Origin: a bacterium
GTDB lineage: Bacteria > Planctomycetota > J058 > JAJDCP01
Assembly (NCBI GenBank): GCA_030428695.1
Contig: JAUIEM010000067.1
Span: 1 to 30,375, forward strand
DNA: 30,375 bases
Direction: 5' to 3'
Shown: positions 22,843-30,375 of the stretch, piece by piece
Layout: each line of letters opens with the position of its first letter
How positions within the stretch are numbered: the first letter of the stretch is position 1
The notes under the pieces: model-generated
What the model was told of the DNA's origin: nothing
What the model saw: the letters and a program-made list of their open reading frames with translations, nothing else
Database searches by the model: none
Position numbers and translations under genes: made by a program

Positions 22843-24761
22843 CAGCTCACCGACAGCGTCGTGATCGTGATGTCGTCGGACTGCTCGGCCATGCCCCGGT
22901 GCTCCTGCAGGCTGGCGACGATCTGCTCGACGAAGCGCTCGACCGGCAGGGCGGCGTGCTGGGTGACGATCGCCTCGAGCTGCGTCTCGCCGTATTCCTC
23001 CTTGGCGTCGTTCATCGCCTCGACCACGCCATCGGTGTAGGCGACCAGGCAGTCGCCGGGACGCAGGGTGACGTCCTTCTCCTCGAGGCTCTTGTCGAAG
23101 GCCGGGCCCTTGTCGAAGCCGAGGGCCATGCCCTTGGGCTTGATCGACTCGAGGGTGCGCGAGGCGGCCCGGTACAACAGCAGCGGGTTGTGCCCGGCGC
23201 TGCAGATCTTCAGGTTGCGGGTGCGGATGTCGAGGACCATGTAGGCAGCCGTCACGAACATCCCGCGCCGGATGTCCTTGGCGAGGATGCGGTTGACCTT
23301 GCGCAGCGTGTCCTGGGCGCTGGTGTTCCGATGGGACGCCAGGCGGATCAGACTGCGCGTCATCGTCATCACCATCGAGGCCGGGATGCCCTTGCCGGAG
23401 ACGTCGGCGACGATGATCCCGAGGTGGTGCTCGTCGATGATGATGAAGTCGTAGTAGTCGCCCCCGATCTCGCGCGCCGACTGGTAATAGGCGTGCATCG
23501 AGTAGCCCGGGATCTTCGGGATGCGCTCGGGCAAGAGCTTGGTCTGGATCTCCTTGGCGATGTTGAGCTCGTGCTCGATGCTCTTCTTCTTCGCCTCCGC
23601 GTCCTGGGCGACCTTCAGGTTGCGGGTCATGATGTCGAAGGTCTCGGCCAGGAGCCCGATCTCGTCGCGGCTGCGGGCCTCGGTCTTGTGCTCGAGGTCG
23701 CCGCCGGAGACCGTCTCGACGTCCTGCACCAGGACCCGGATCGGGGCGGTGAAGAAGCTCGCCATCACGATCGACAGGGCGACGCCCATCAGGATGACGA
23801 CCACCGCCGCGATCATCGTCCGCAGCTGGAGGTTCCGGCCGACCTCTTCGATCCGCTCGGCCGACAGCAGGATGTTGAGCACCTTGTACTCGAAGACCGC
23901 GTCCTCCGACGGACCCTCGACGCCCTCTTCCCTCTCTTCATCGTCGAAGTCCTCGGGCTCGACCCACTGGCCGATGCGCTTCTCGAAGCGGCGCACGAGC
24001 ACGCTCTTGGCGCCGATGGTGACCTCGAGCTCGCTGATGTCGATGTCGCCGACCGGAGACTCGAGCTCCACCGCGGTGCCCTGGCTGACCTTGTCCGCGG
24101 GGATCGCGCTGACCAGGTAGGCGGTCTTGTCCGGCTCGAGGATGATCACGTTGTAGATCTGGTCGGCGCTGCCCGGATCGTTGATCAGCTGGTTGAGCCG
24201 CTGCTGCACGCGCTCCTTGCGGGTGTGGTAGTGCTCGGTGGTCGTGTAGTTGTCGACCGTCCGGTAGTCTTCCGTCGCCACCCAGAAGTGGTCCATCGAG
24301 CGGTCGAGCACGTTGCACATCGCGACGCCCGAGTAGTTGATCTCGGCCTCGACGGACTTCGTCGTGATGTCGGCGACGACCACCCCGAGCACGATACACG
24401 CGACCGCCAGCAGCGCCGCGGTGACGATCGCGATCTTGGCCGCGATCGGCAGGCCGCGCTGGAAGCTCGCCTGGACGACCTCGAGCTCGAGCTCGGTGCC
24501 CGGCTCGCCCTCGCCGACCACCGCCTGCTCGCTGACGCGCTTCGACTTGCGCACCGCGGAGATCTTGCCCGAGGCGCTCGGATGCCCGCGCCGCTTCGGC
24601 CCGCGCTTGACCGCCTTGATCTCCCCGGAGCGTTTGCGGGAACCACCCGAGCTGCGGTCGCGCGAGAGCTTGCGGCTGCCCGCCTTCTGCCGCCCGGACA
24701 GCTTGCCCTTGCTGGCGGCGGGACGCCGGTTCGATGTGCGCCGCGCTGGGTTGTCAGCCAT
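22842..24761 (-). CDS. Membrane SpoIIE/RsbU-type PP2C phosphatase with HAMP
   Basis: The product is 639 aa from ATG 24761 (GAGGAG 7 nt upstream; an ATG five codons earlier is less likely). Residues 1-85 are a very basic Ser/Lys/Arg tail, probably disordered. TM1 is at 107-130, then a periplasmic sensor region of about 185 aa, TM2 at 316-337 and a HAMP linker at 338-386 (DEIGLLAETFDIMTRNL). A SpoIIE-type PP2C domain covers about 400-638. Metal-binding Asp residues are visible in EIGGDYYDF (Asp435), ADVSGKG (Asp453), YTDGVVEA (Asp577) and SDDIT. It should dephosphorylate the STAS antagonist in response to an envelope signal, which releases the target of the anti-sigma kinase. Confidence 0.93.
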   Translation of the reverse strand: MADNPARRTSNRRPAASKGKLSGRQKAGSRKLSRDRSSGGSRKRSGEIKAVKRGPKRRGHPSASGKISAVRKSKRVSEQAVVGEGEPGTELELEVVQASFQRGLPIAAKIAIVTAALLAVACIVLGVVVADITTKSVEAEINYSGVAMCNVLDRSMDHFWVATEDYRTVDNYTTTEHYHTRKERVQQRLNQLINDPGSADQIYNVIILEPDKTAYLVSAIPADKVSQGTAVELESPVGDIDISELEVTIGAKSVLVRRFEKRIGQWVEPEDFDDEEREEGVEGPSEDAVFEYKVLNILLSAERIEEVGRNLQLRTMIAAVVVILMGVALSIVMASFFTAPIRVLVQDVETVSGGDLEHKTEARSRDEIGLLAETFDIMTRNLKVAQDAEAKKKSIEHELNIAKEIQTKLLPERIPKIPGYSMHAYYQSAREIGGDYYDFIIIDEHHLGIIVADVSGKGIPASMVMTMTRSLIRLASHRNTSAQDTLRKVNRILAKDIRRGMFVTAAYMVLDIRTRNLKICSAGHNPLLLYRAASRTLESIKPKGMALGFDKGPAFDKSLEEKDVTLRPGDCLVAYTDGVVEAMNDAKEEYGETQLEAIVTQHAALPVERFVEQIVASLQEHRGMAEQSDDITITTLSVS

Positions 24762-24824
24762 GGCTGGGCTCCTCATGCCGTCGGAGACGGAAGGGTCGGA
24801 GGGGAGGGGCGCCCGTCACCGGGC

Positions 24825-25490
24825 TCAGGAGGGCGGCGGTGCCGCCGCGGTGGTCGAGCCCGCCGGCGAGGTCTCGCCCGCGAGGTCGCCCTTCAACAGG
24901 CCGCGGGCCTTGTACAGGTAGACGATGCCGGAGATCGCGGTGACGCCGACCATGAACCAGGTCGCGAGCAGCGCGAGCCACTTCACCCACAGCGCATCGC
25001 GCCACCACCCGAGGTGGCCAGACAGGATGCCGACCGTGATCGACTGGGTGAACATCTTGAGCTTGCCCCAGGTCTTGGCTCCAAAGGCGATGCCGCGCGA
25101 CTCGGCGAAGGAACGCAGGCCGTTGACCAGAAACTCGCGCCCGAGGACTGTCACCACCATCCATGGCTGGACGACCCACATTCCATCGGGACCGGTTTCC
25201 CGGGTGAGGGGAATCATGAAAATCAGGGCGCCAGCGATGATGACCTTGTCGGCGAGGGGATCTGCGATGCGCCCGAAGTCGCTCTGCAGGTTCCAGGCTC
25301 TGGCCAACCGACCATCGAGAATGTCTGTAATGCCCGCTATTGCGAAAATAACAAGGCCCACAGTCATCGGCAAGACGGACTCGCGAAAATAATCCCCCGG
25401 ACCCGCCTGCAGCGTCAGCTCGAGGATGATGAAGAACACGATCGCGAGCACGAGCCGCAACCCGGTCAGCAGGTTGGGCAGCCCCTTCAC
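24825..25490 (-). CDS. pgsA: CDP-diacylglycerol-glycerol-3-phosphate 3-phosphatidyltransferase
   Basis: The 221-aa enzyme makes phosphatidylglycerophosphate from CDP-diacylglycerol and glycerol-3-phosphate, the committed step to phosphatidylglycerol and cardiolipin. The full CDP-alcohol phosphotransferase signature is present: Asp56, Asp59, Gly60, Ala63, Arg64, Gly73, Asp77 and Asp81 (DILDGRLAR then FGRIADPLAD). The N-terminal NLLTGLRLVLA motif and four or more hydrophobic segments fit an inner-membrane protein. The start is GTG 25490, which overlaps the rimO stop by 4 nt (GTGA). The C-terminal tail is Ala/Thr/Pro-rich. A short hairpin GCCCG-tcac-CGGGC lies just after the stop but lacks a T tract, so read-through into the phosphatase gene is likely. 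Confidence 0.93.
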   Translation of the reverse strand: MKGLPNLLTGLRLVLAIVFFIILELTLQAGPGDYFRESVLPMTVGLVIFAIAGITDILDGRLARAWNLQSDFGRIADPLADKVIIAGALIFMIPLTRETGPDGMWVVQPWMVVTVLGREFLVNGLRSFAESRGIAFGAKTWGKLKMFTQSITVGILSGHLGWWRDALWVKWLALLATWFMVGVTAISGIVYLYKARGLLKGDLAGETSPAGSTTAAAPPPS

Positions 25491-26836
25491 CCCGCATCCC
25501 CCGTCGGCGCCCGCTCGGCGACCAGATCGTAGCCCTGCGACGCGAGGATCCTGCAGGGCACCAGCTCGCCGACCGGGAACGGCCCCTCCCCCGCCATCCA
25601 CACCACCCCGTCGATGTCCGGGGCGTCGTACGGCGTCCGCCCGCACACCCCGTCCGGCCCGGCGCTGTCGATCAGCACCTCGAGCTCGCGGCCGACCAGG
25701 CTGTCCTGGAAGGACCAGGCGATCTCCTGCTGCGCCTCCATCACCCGGCGCTGGCGCTCGAGCTTGACCTCCTCGGGCACGTCGTCGGTGAAGCGCTCGC
25801 CGGCCGGCGTCCCCTCCTCGGTCGAGTAGGTGAACACCCCGAGCCGCTCGAAGCGGAAGTCCTTGACGAAGGCGAGCAGCTCTTCGAAGTCGGCGTCGGT
25901 CTCACCGGGGAAGCCGACGATGAAGGTCGTGCGCAGGGCGAGCCCGGGCACCTTCTCGCGGATCTTCGCGAGCAGCTTCCGATGGTCGAGGCCCTTGTAC
26001 AGCCGCCCCATGCGCTTGAGCATGCGCCGCGCGATGTGCTGGATCGGCATGTCCATGTAGGGCAGCACCTTCGGATTGCGGGCCAGCTCGTCGAGCAGGG
26101 CGTCGGTGACGAAGGCGGGGTACGCGTACAGGAGCCGGATCCAGCGCAGCCCTTCGACCTCCTCGAGCGCGCGCAGGAGCCGCGCGAGGTCCCATCCCTC
26201 GAGGTCCTTCCCGTAGCTGGTCAGGTCCTGGCTGATCAGGTTGAGCTCGAGGGCCCCGTCGGCGCACAGCTGCCGCGCCTCGGCGAGCACCTGCTCCGGC
26301 TCCTTGCTGCGGAAGCTGCCGCGGAAGCCGGGGATCGCGCAGAAGGTGCAGGGGTTGTCGCAGCCCTCGCTCAGCCGCAGGTAGGCGGTGTGCCGGGCGG
26401 TCAGCCGCAGCCGCACGCCCTCGTCCTTCGGCCGCTCGCAGCGCCCGTCGACGTGGGTCTTCGGGGCCCGGGCGCTCAGCTCGGCGACGGTGTCGCGCAG
26501 CTTGGCGTAGTTCGACATGCCGACGATCGCGTCGATCTCTGGCACCTGGCGGCGCAGCTCATCGCCGTAGCGCTGGGCCATGCAGCCGGTGACGACCAGG
26601 CCGCGTAGGCCGCCGTCGGCCTTGAGCGCCGCGATCTGCTTGATCGCGTCGAGGGACTCGGCGCGCGCGGCCTCGATGAAGCTGCAGGTGTTGACGATCA
26701 CGACCTCGGCCTGGCCCGGGTCCCCGGTGATCGGGAAGGCGCCCTGGGCGAGGTCGCCGAGCATCACCTCGGAGTCGACGAGGTTCTTGGGGCAGCCGAG
26801 GCTGACCATGCCGACGGCGGGTTTCGGTGTTTCCAC
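25487..26836 (-). CDS. rimO: Ribosomal protein uS12 methylthiotransferase RimO
   Basis: This 449-aa radical-SAM enzyme methylthiolates an aspartate of ribosomal protein uS12. The N-terminal domain carries three cluster-binding cysteines: Cys15 (SLGCPKNLVDSE), Cys51 (VNTCSF) and Cys85 (TGCMAQRYG). The radical-SAM cluster is Cys159, Cys163 and Cys166 (GCDNPCTFCAIP). The SLGCPKNLVDSE start and GFPGETDADFEELL favour RimO over MiaB. A TRAM domain closes the protein (LEVLIDSAGPDGVCGRTPYD). The start is GTG 26836 with GGAGAT upstream. It overlaps pgsA by 4 nt, and ftsK lies upstream across a repeat-filled spacer. Confidence 0.95.
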   Translation of the reverse strand: METPKPAVGMVSLGCPKNLVDSEVMLGDLAQGAFPITGDPGQAEVVIVNTCSFIEAARAESLDAIKQIAALKADGGLRGLVVTGCMAQRYGDELRRQVPEIDAIVGMSNYAKLRDTVAELSARAPKTHVDGRCERPKDEGVRLRLTARHTAYLRLSEGCDNPCTFCAIPGFRGSFRSKEPEQVLAEARQLCADGALELNLISQDLTSYGKDLEGWDLARLLRALEEVEGLRWIRLLYAYPAFVTDALLDELARNPKVLPYMDMPIQHIARRMLKRMGRLYKGLDHRKLLAKIREKVPGLALRTTFIVGFPGETDADFEELLAFVKDFRFERLGVFTYSTEEGTPAGERFTDDVPEEVKLERQRRVMEAQQEIAWSFQDSLVGRELEVLIDSAGPDGVCGRTPYDAPDIDGVVWMAGEGPFPVGELVPCRILASQGYDLVAERAPTGDAG

Positions 26837-26895
26837 GGTATCTCCGGACCGGGCGTCCCCGGTCAGCTACGCGCCCGACGCGCGGGCGCCGCAGG

Positions 26896-26924
26896 AGTGT
26901 ACCCGATTTGCCGCGCGGGCTGAA
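26896..26924 (-). promoter_or_regulatory. Candidate promoter of rimO operon
   Basis: On the minus strand TTCAGC (26919-26924), a 17-nt spacer and TACACT (26896-26901) lie about 60 nt before GTG 26836. The -35 is weak (3 of 6) and falls inside the palindrome CGGGC-TGAA-GCCCG. The -10 has the TAnnnT form seen at other genes here. Confidence 0.4.
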
Positions 26925-27138
26925 GCCCGGGTGTGGGTTGGTCCTCGTCGTCGACGCCGTGCAGGCGATCCACGCCTGTCCCGTCGAGCCCGCGACATCA
27001 TCGGCGATCGCTCGAACGAGCTCTTGTGGAGCGTAACCAGCACGTGGGGCGCGCTACCCGGTCGCGTCCAGTGGTGAGGAGTACAAACCTCAGCCTACGT
27101 CAGGTCCCGCGAGGGGAGGTCCGTTCCCGAAGTGCGAC

Positions 27139-27216
27139 GGGAGGGGGTAAACCCCTCCCCTACATGCTTGTTCCGCGACTTACAGAGAATCGTGTAGGGG
27201 CGGGGTTGACCCGCCC
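27139..27216. repeat. REP-like inverted doublet, copy 2
   Basis: A minus-strand GTAGGGGAGGGG-type unit (27139-27163) faces a plus-strand GTAGGGGCGGGG-type unit (27194-27216), with heads inward and 30 nt apart. The left flank GAAGTGCGAC matches copy 1. The right unit has a TTGA loop and a slightly shortened right arm. Confidence 0.8.
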
Positions 27217-27262
27217 GCCGCACGCGTTGGGACGTGCGTCATCGGGTCCGTGAGACAGCCTC

Positions 27263-27334
27263 GTAAACCCCTCCCCTACATGCTTGTTCCGCGACTGCCA
27301 GAGAATCGTGTAGGGGCGGGGTTTACCCCCGCCC
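27263..27334. repeat. REP-like inverted doublet, copy 3 (left unit truncated)
   Basis: The left unit (27263-27279) keeps only the loop and one arm of the A-type palindrome. The right unit (27310-27334) is a complete GTAGGGGCGGGG-type stem-loop. The 30-nt spacer differs from that of copy 2 by two or three bases, so copies 2 and 3 arose by recent duplication. The right flank GATCGCGGGCAGA matches copy 1. Confidence 0.8.
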
Positions 27335-27406
27335 GCCGATCGCGGGCAGAACCTACGTGGCAGATTCCGTTGCAAGCCGCGGTATCTCCCAGGCGGTCCC
27401 CGCACC

Positions 27407-30375
27407 TCACTCCTCCTCATCCCCCTCATCCCCCTGGGCCTGCCATTCATCCCAGGTCATCAGGATCTCCCGGGCCTGGCTGCCCTTGTATTCCCCGACG
27501 ATGCCGTCCTTGGCCATCATGTCGACCAGCCGCGCGGCGCGCGTGTAGCCGATCTCCAGCTTGCGCTGCAGGAGCGAGACCGAGCCCCGGCCCGTCGTCA
27601 GCAGCACCTTGATCGCCTTCTCGTACAGCGGATCGACCTTGCGCCCGCCGGAGCCCTTGCCGTCGGACTTCTTGTCCTCCGGCTCGATGTTGAGGAGCTC
27701 GGGGTGGAACTCCGGCGTGCCGCGCTGCTTCCACCACTCGACCAGCGCCGACACCTCCTCGTCCTCGACCAGCGCCCCCTGGGCCCGCGTCAGGTCGGCG
27801 GTGCCGGGGGGCATGAACAGCATGTCGCCGTTGCGCAGCAGCTTCTCCCCGCCGTTGCGGTCGAGGATCGTGCGGGAATCGATCCGGCTGGCGACCTGGA
27901 AGCAGATGCGGGTCGGCATGTTGCTCTTGATCAGGCCGGTGATCACGTCGACGCTCGGCCGCTGGGTGGCGAGGATCACGTGGATGCCGACCGCCCGGGA
28001 CTTCTGGGCGAGGCGCGCGATCGACTCCTCGACCTCCTTGCCGGCGACCATCATCAGGTCGGCGAGCTCGTCGACCACGACGACGATGTACGGCAGCTTG
28101 TCCGGCACCACCCCGTCGTCCTTGCGCTTGTCGAGGCGGCGCTGCTTCTCCCGCTCGGACAGGCTGTTGAAGCGGTGGATGTTGCGGACCCCGACGCGCG
28201 ACAGCACGCTGTAGCGCGACTCCATCTTCTGCACGATCCACTCGAGGGTCGGCGGCGCCTTCTTCATGTCGGTGATCACCGGCGCGAGCAGGTGCGGGAT
28301 GCCGGCGAACAGGGACAGCTCGACCATCTTCGGGTCGATCAGGATCAGCCGCACCTCTTCGGGGGTGCGCGTCATCAGGATGCTGACCAGGATCGAGTTG
28401 ATGCACACCGACTTGCCCGAGCCGGTCGCGCCCGCGATCAGGGCGTGTGGCATGCGGGCGAGGTCGGCGACCAGCGGCTCGCCGACGGCGTCGGTGCCGA
28501 GGTAGAGCGGAATCCGCGGACCGCGCCGGTCGGGGCGCTCGTCCTGGAGCACGTCACGCATCACGATCTTGCTGCGGGTCTTGTTCGGGATCTCGACGCC
28601 GATCGTCGACTTCTTCGGGATCGGCGCGACGATCCGGACGGAATGCGCACGCAGGCCCATCGCGAGGTCGTCGGACAGGCCGAGGATCTTCTGGACCTTG
28701 ATGCCCGCCGCGATCTGGATCTCGAACATCGTGACGACCGGCCCGCGGGCGACGGCGACGACCTCCGCGGCGATCTTGAAGTTGCCGAGGGTCTCGACCA
28801 GCCGCTCGGCCTGGGCCTGGATCTCGCTGTCGTCCTCGACCGCCGTCTGCGGCGTCACCGGCGCCAGCAGGCTGAAGGGCGGCAGGGTCTCGCCGGGCTG
28901 CGGGGCGGGAACCTGCGGAGCGTGCGGCTCCGAGGGCTCCTGCACCGGCTCGGCGGGCTTCGCGAAGGCGGGCACCGGCGACGGCGCGGGAGCCTCCGCT
29001 GCGGGGGCCTCCGGCGCGGCGTCGAGGGCGTCCGCCAGGGCCTGGGCGCGGGCCGCGGCGCTGGCCGGGGCGGCCCCAGGCCGAGGGGCCGGAGCGAGGG
29101 AAGCGGCCGGCGCGCGCCGCTCGGAGGGGACGAGCATGTCCTCGAGCTCGGCGGCCCGGGTCAGGATCCCGAAGCTGGCGCGCGGCGGCGCGGAGGCTCG
29201 GGGAGCGTCCGCTTCCGGCGCCAGCACCGCGGAAGCTTGCACGGCCAACGCGGAGGAGGCGTGCGGGGCGGAGGCTTGGGGTGCAGGCGACGCCGGCGAC
29301 GCGGAAGCTGCGAGGGCTTGCGGTGCATGTGCGGCGGAACCGGCGGAAGTTTGCGGTGCATGCGCCGCGGAACCGGCGATGGCTTGCGGTGCATGCGCCG
29401 CGGAACCGGCGATGGCTTGCGGTGCATGCGCCGCGGAACCGGCGATGGCTTGCGGTGCATGCGCCGCGGAACCGGCGGAAGTTTGGGGTGCATGCGCGGC
29501 GGAACCGGCGCTGGCCTGCGGTGCATGCCCGGAGGCTTGCGGTGCATGCGCCGCGGAACCGGCGGTGGCCTGCGGTGCGCGCGACGCGGAACCGGCGATG
29601 CCCCCGGAGCGCCGTCCGTTTCCGGCCTCGGTCTCCGTGGCAGACGCGGCGGCCCCTTCCTCCGGCTGTCCGAGCGCAGGCGCCTGGCTCGCTATCTCGA
29701 CGAAGGTCTGCGAGGCCTGCCCGCGGTCGTCCTTGCCCGCTTCGGCGGCCAGCTCGCCGGACGGATCGAGCAGCTCCAGCGCCTCTTCCTCCGCCTTCGC
29801 CTGCAGCGCGGCCCGGGTCGCCGCCCGCATGCCGAGGGAGACACAGCCGGCCGGCCGCTTGGCGTGCGGATCGAGGGCGCTCGGCATCGGCAGGGAGCCG
29901 CTCGCCGTCAGGCCGTGGGTCGGCTCCTCGTCGAACTCCAGCGGCACGTCCTCGAGCATCTCGGCGAGCTCCGGCGCGGTCGTCATCAGCGTCGCGATCG
30001 CGTCCTGGCGCAGGGCCTCCCGGCCGTCCGCCGACCACACGCCCTGGGCCGGCGCGGCGCGCGCGGCCTTCTCCAGCAGCGGCAGGGACGAGCCGGAGGG
30101 CTCCGGGCTCAGCGGCTCCTCCGCCTCCGGGCAGGTCCCCGCCAGGGGCGCGCTCGCGGTCGGGCTCCCCGCTTCGGCAGCTCCCGTCGAAGCCATCGCC
30201 GGCGCGGGCGGGACGAGCGGGGTCGGGGCGAGCGGGGTCGGGGCGCTCGACGAGGCCGGCGGAGCTTCCTCCGCGGCAGCCTGCGCCGGCGCCTTCTCCG
30301 CGAGCGCGGCCTCCGCCTTCTTCCCTGCGGGCGCCTTCACGTCGCCTGCGCCCTGCGGCTCGACCACGGGCACCG
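27407..30375 (-). CDS. ftsK: DNA translocase FtsK/SpoIIIE (5' end outside window)
   Basis: At least 988 residues are visible; the frame is open at the window edge. No membrane segment is seen, so the N-terminal membrane domain of FtsK should lie beyond the edge. Numbering here is from the GTG at 30373. Residues 1-500 are an Ala/Pro-rich linker with a tandem repeat near 265-355. The motor domain follows (about 510-905): Walker A GATGSGKS (648-655), Walker B IVVVVDEL (763-770) and LATQRPSVDVITGLIK. The gamma winged-helix domain (913-975: DPLYEKAIKVLLTTGRGSVS, then LLQRKLEIGYTRAARLVDMM) reads the polar KOPS/SRS sequences. It pumps chromosomal DNA through the septum and activates dimer resolution. 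The end is acidic (GDEGDEEE). Confidence 0.95.
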   Translation of the reverse strand, partial: VPVVEPQGAGDVKAPAGKKAEAALAEKAPAQAAAEEAPPASSSAPTPLAPTPLVPPAPAMASTGAAEAGSPTASAPLAGTCPEAEEPLSPEPSGSSLPLLEKAARAAPAQGVWSADGREALRQDAIATLMTTAPELAEMLEDVPLEFDEEPTHGLTASGSLPMPSALDPHAKRPAGCVSLGMRAATRAALQAKAEEEALELLDPSGELAAEAGKDDRGQASQTFVEIASQAPALGQPEEGAAASATETEAGNGRRSGGIAGSASRAPQATAGSAAHAPQASGHAPQASAGSAAHAPQTSAGSAAHAPQAIAGSAAHAPQAIAGSAAHAPQAIAGSAAHAPQTSAGSAAHAPQALAASASPASPAPQASAPHASSALAVQASAVLAPEADAPRASAPPRASFGILTRAAELEDMLVPSERRAPAASLAPAPRPGAAPASAAARAQALADALDAAPEAPAAEAPAPSPVPAFAKPAEPVQEPSEPHAPQVPAPQPGETLPPFSLLAPVTPQTAVEDDSEIQAQAERLVETLGNFKIAAEVVAVARGPVVTMFEIQIAAGIKVQKILGLSDDLAMGLRAHSVRIVAPIPKKSTIGVEIPNKTRSKIVMRDVLQDERPDRRGPRIPLYLGTDAVGEPLVADLARMPHALIAGATGSGKSVCINSILVSILMTRTPEEVRLILIDPKMVELSLFAGIPHLLAPVITDMKKAPPTLEWIVQKMESRYSVLSRVGVRNIHRFNSLSEREKQRRLDKRKDDGVVPDKLPYIVVVVDELADLMMVAGKEVEESIARLAQKSRAVGIHVILATQRPSVDVITGLIKSNMPTRICFQVASRIDSRTILDRNGGEKLLRNGDMLFMPPGTADLTRAQGALVEDEEVSALVEWWKQRGTPEFHPELLNIEPEDKKSDGKGSGGRKVDPLYEKAIKVLLTTGRGSVSLLQRKLEIGYTRAARLVDMMAKDGIVGEYKGSQAREILMTWDEWQAQGDEGDEEE
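29309..29581 (-). repeat. 33-bp in-frame tandem repeat in the ftsK linker
   Basis: About eight copies of an 11-codon unit encode AGSAAHAPQA(I/T/S). Three neighbouring units, with GCTTGCGG at 29382, 29415 and 29448 on the plus strand, are near-identical with an exact 33-nt period; the outer ones diverge or are shortened. Each contains GGTGCATGCGCC with an internal GCATGC palindrome. Copy number variation is expected. Confidence 0.85.

Larger units (their letters stand above)
26837..27406. other. Repeat-rich non-coding spacer between ftsK and rimO
   Basis: I find no gene in these 570 nt. Near rimO there is a candidate promoter. A short palindrome CGGGC-TGAA-GCCCG lies at 26916-26929. Two REP-like doublets fill 27139-27334. 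The doublets could also end ftsK transcription or protect mRNA ends, as REP elements do elsewhere. Confidence 0.6.

Noticed and set aside
24811..24824. Hairpin after pgsA considered as an intrinsic terminator
   Set aside because: The stem is only 5 bp and no T-rich tract follows on the transcribed strand.
29309..29581. 33-bp repeats in ftsK considered as a CRISPR array
   Set aside because: They are directly tandem without unique spacers and stay in the reading frame of ftsK.

Overview
The window is about 30 kb of very GC-rich bacterial chromosome with strong G/C bias at third codon positions, dense gene packing and no tRNA, rRNA, CRISPR array or recognisable transposase. The gene content suggests a complex Gram-negative bacterium, most likely Planctomycetota, with Myxococcota-like lineages as the alternative. 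It includes several lipoproteins, FHA-GGDEF signalling, a PEGA lipoprotein, a DUF4175-like fragment, a divergent Hsp70, a SpoIIE-type partner-switching module and the ftsK-rimO-pgsA order. The phylum is an inference from this mix; no marker gene settles it.

Layout. 1-3.3 kb: a left-edge fragment on the minus strand, a small membrane-anchored protein, a zinc-ribbon protein, a PEGA lipoprotein and an FHA-GGDEF diguanylate cyclase. 3.3-9.4 kb: a DUF6882/LRR membrane protein divergent from a long coiled-coil protein and an MPPED-like metallophosphoesterase, then a tail-fibre-like protein and a convergent beta-propeller lipoprotein. 9.7-15.9 kb: a two-gene operon of an unusual Hsp70 (945 aa) and, 1 nt downstream, an 1118-aa protein made of about eight degenerate modules that each end in a GrpE-like beta hairpin. 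I consider this the most novel system here. 16.1-22 kb: a lipoprotein/coiled-coil pair, a TetR regulator, a homocysteine S-methyltransferase family enzyme and a TauD/TfdA-like oxygenase. Nearly identical palindromic operators lie over the promoters of tetR and the methyltransferase, which indicates a small autoregulated regulon. 22-30.4 kb on the minus strand: ftsK (cut by the window edge), rimO, pgsA, a membrane SpoIIE-type phosphatase, an RsbW-like anti-sigma kinase and a STAS anti-sigma antagonist, mostly with overlapping stop/start codons.

Three non-coding spacers (9.36-9.73, 19.52-19.91 and 26.84-27.41 kb) carry short palindromic repeats. The best defined are inverted doublets of a roughly 25-nt GTAG-headed stem-loop, which have the architecture of REP/BIME elements. 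Candidate promoters share a -10 of the form TAnnnT (TACCCT, TACAAT, TATCCT, TACACT). At least two genes, tetR and the lipoprotein at 16141, appear to be nearly leaderless.
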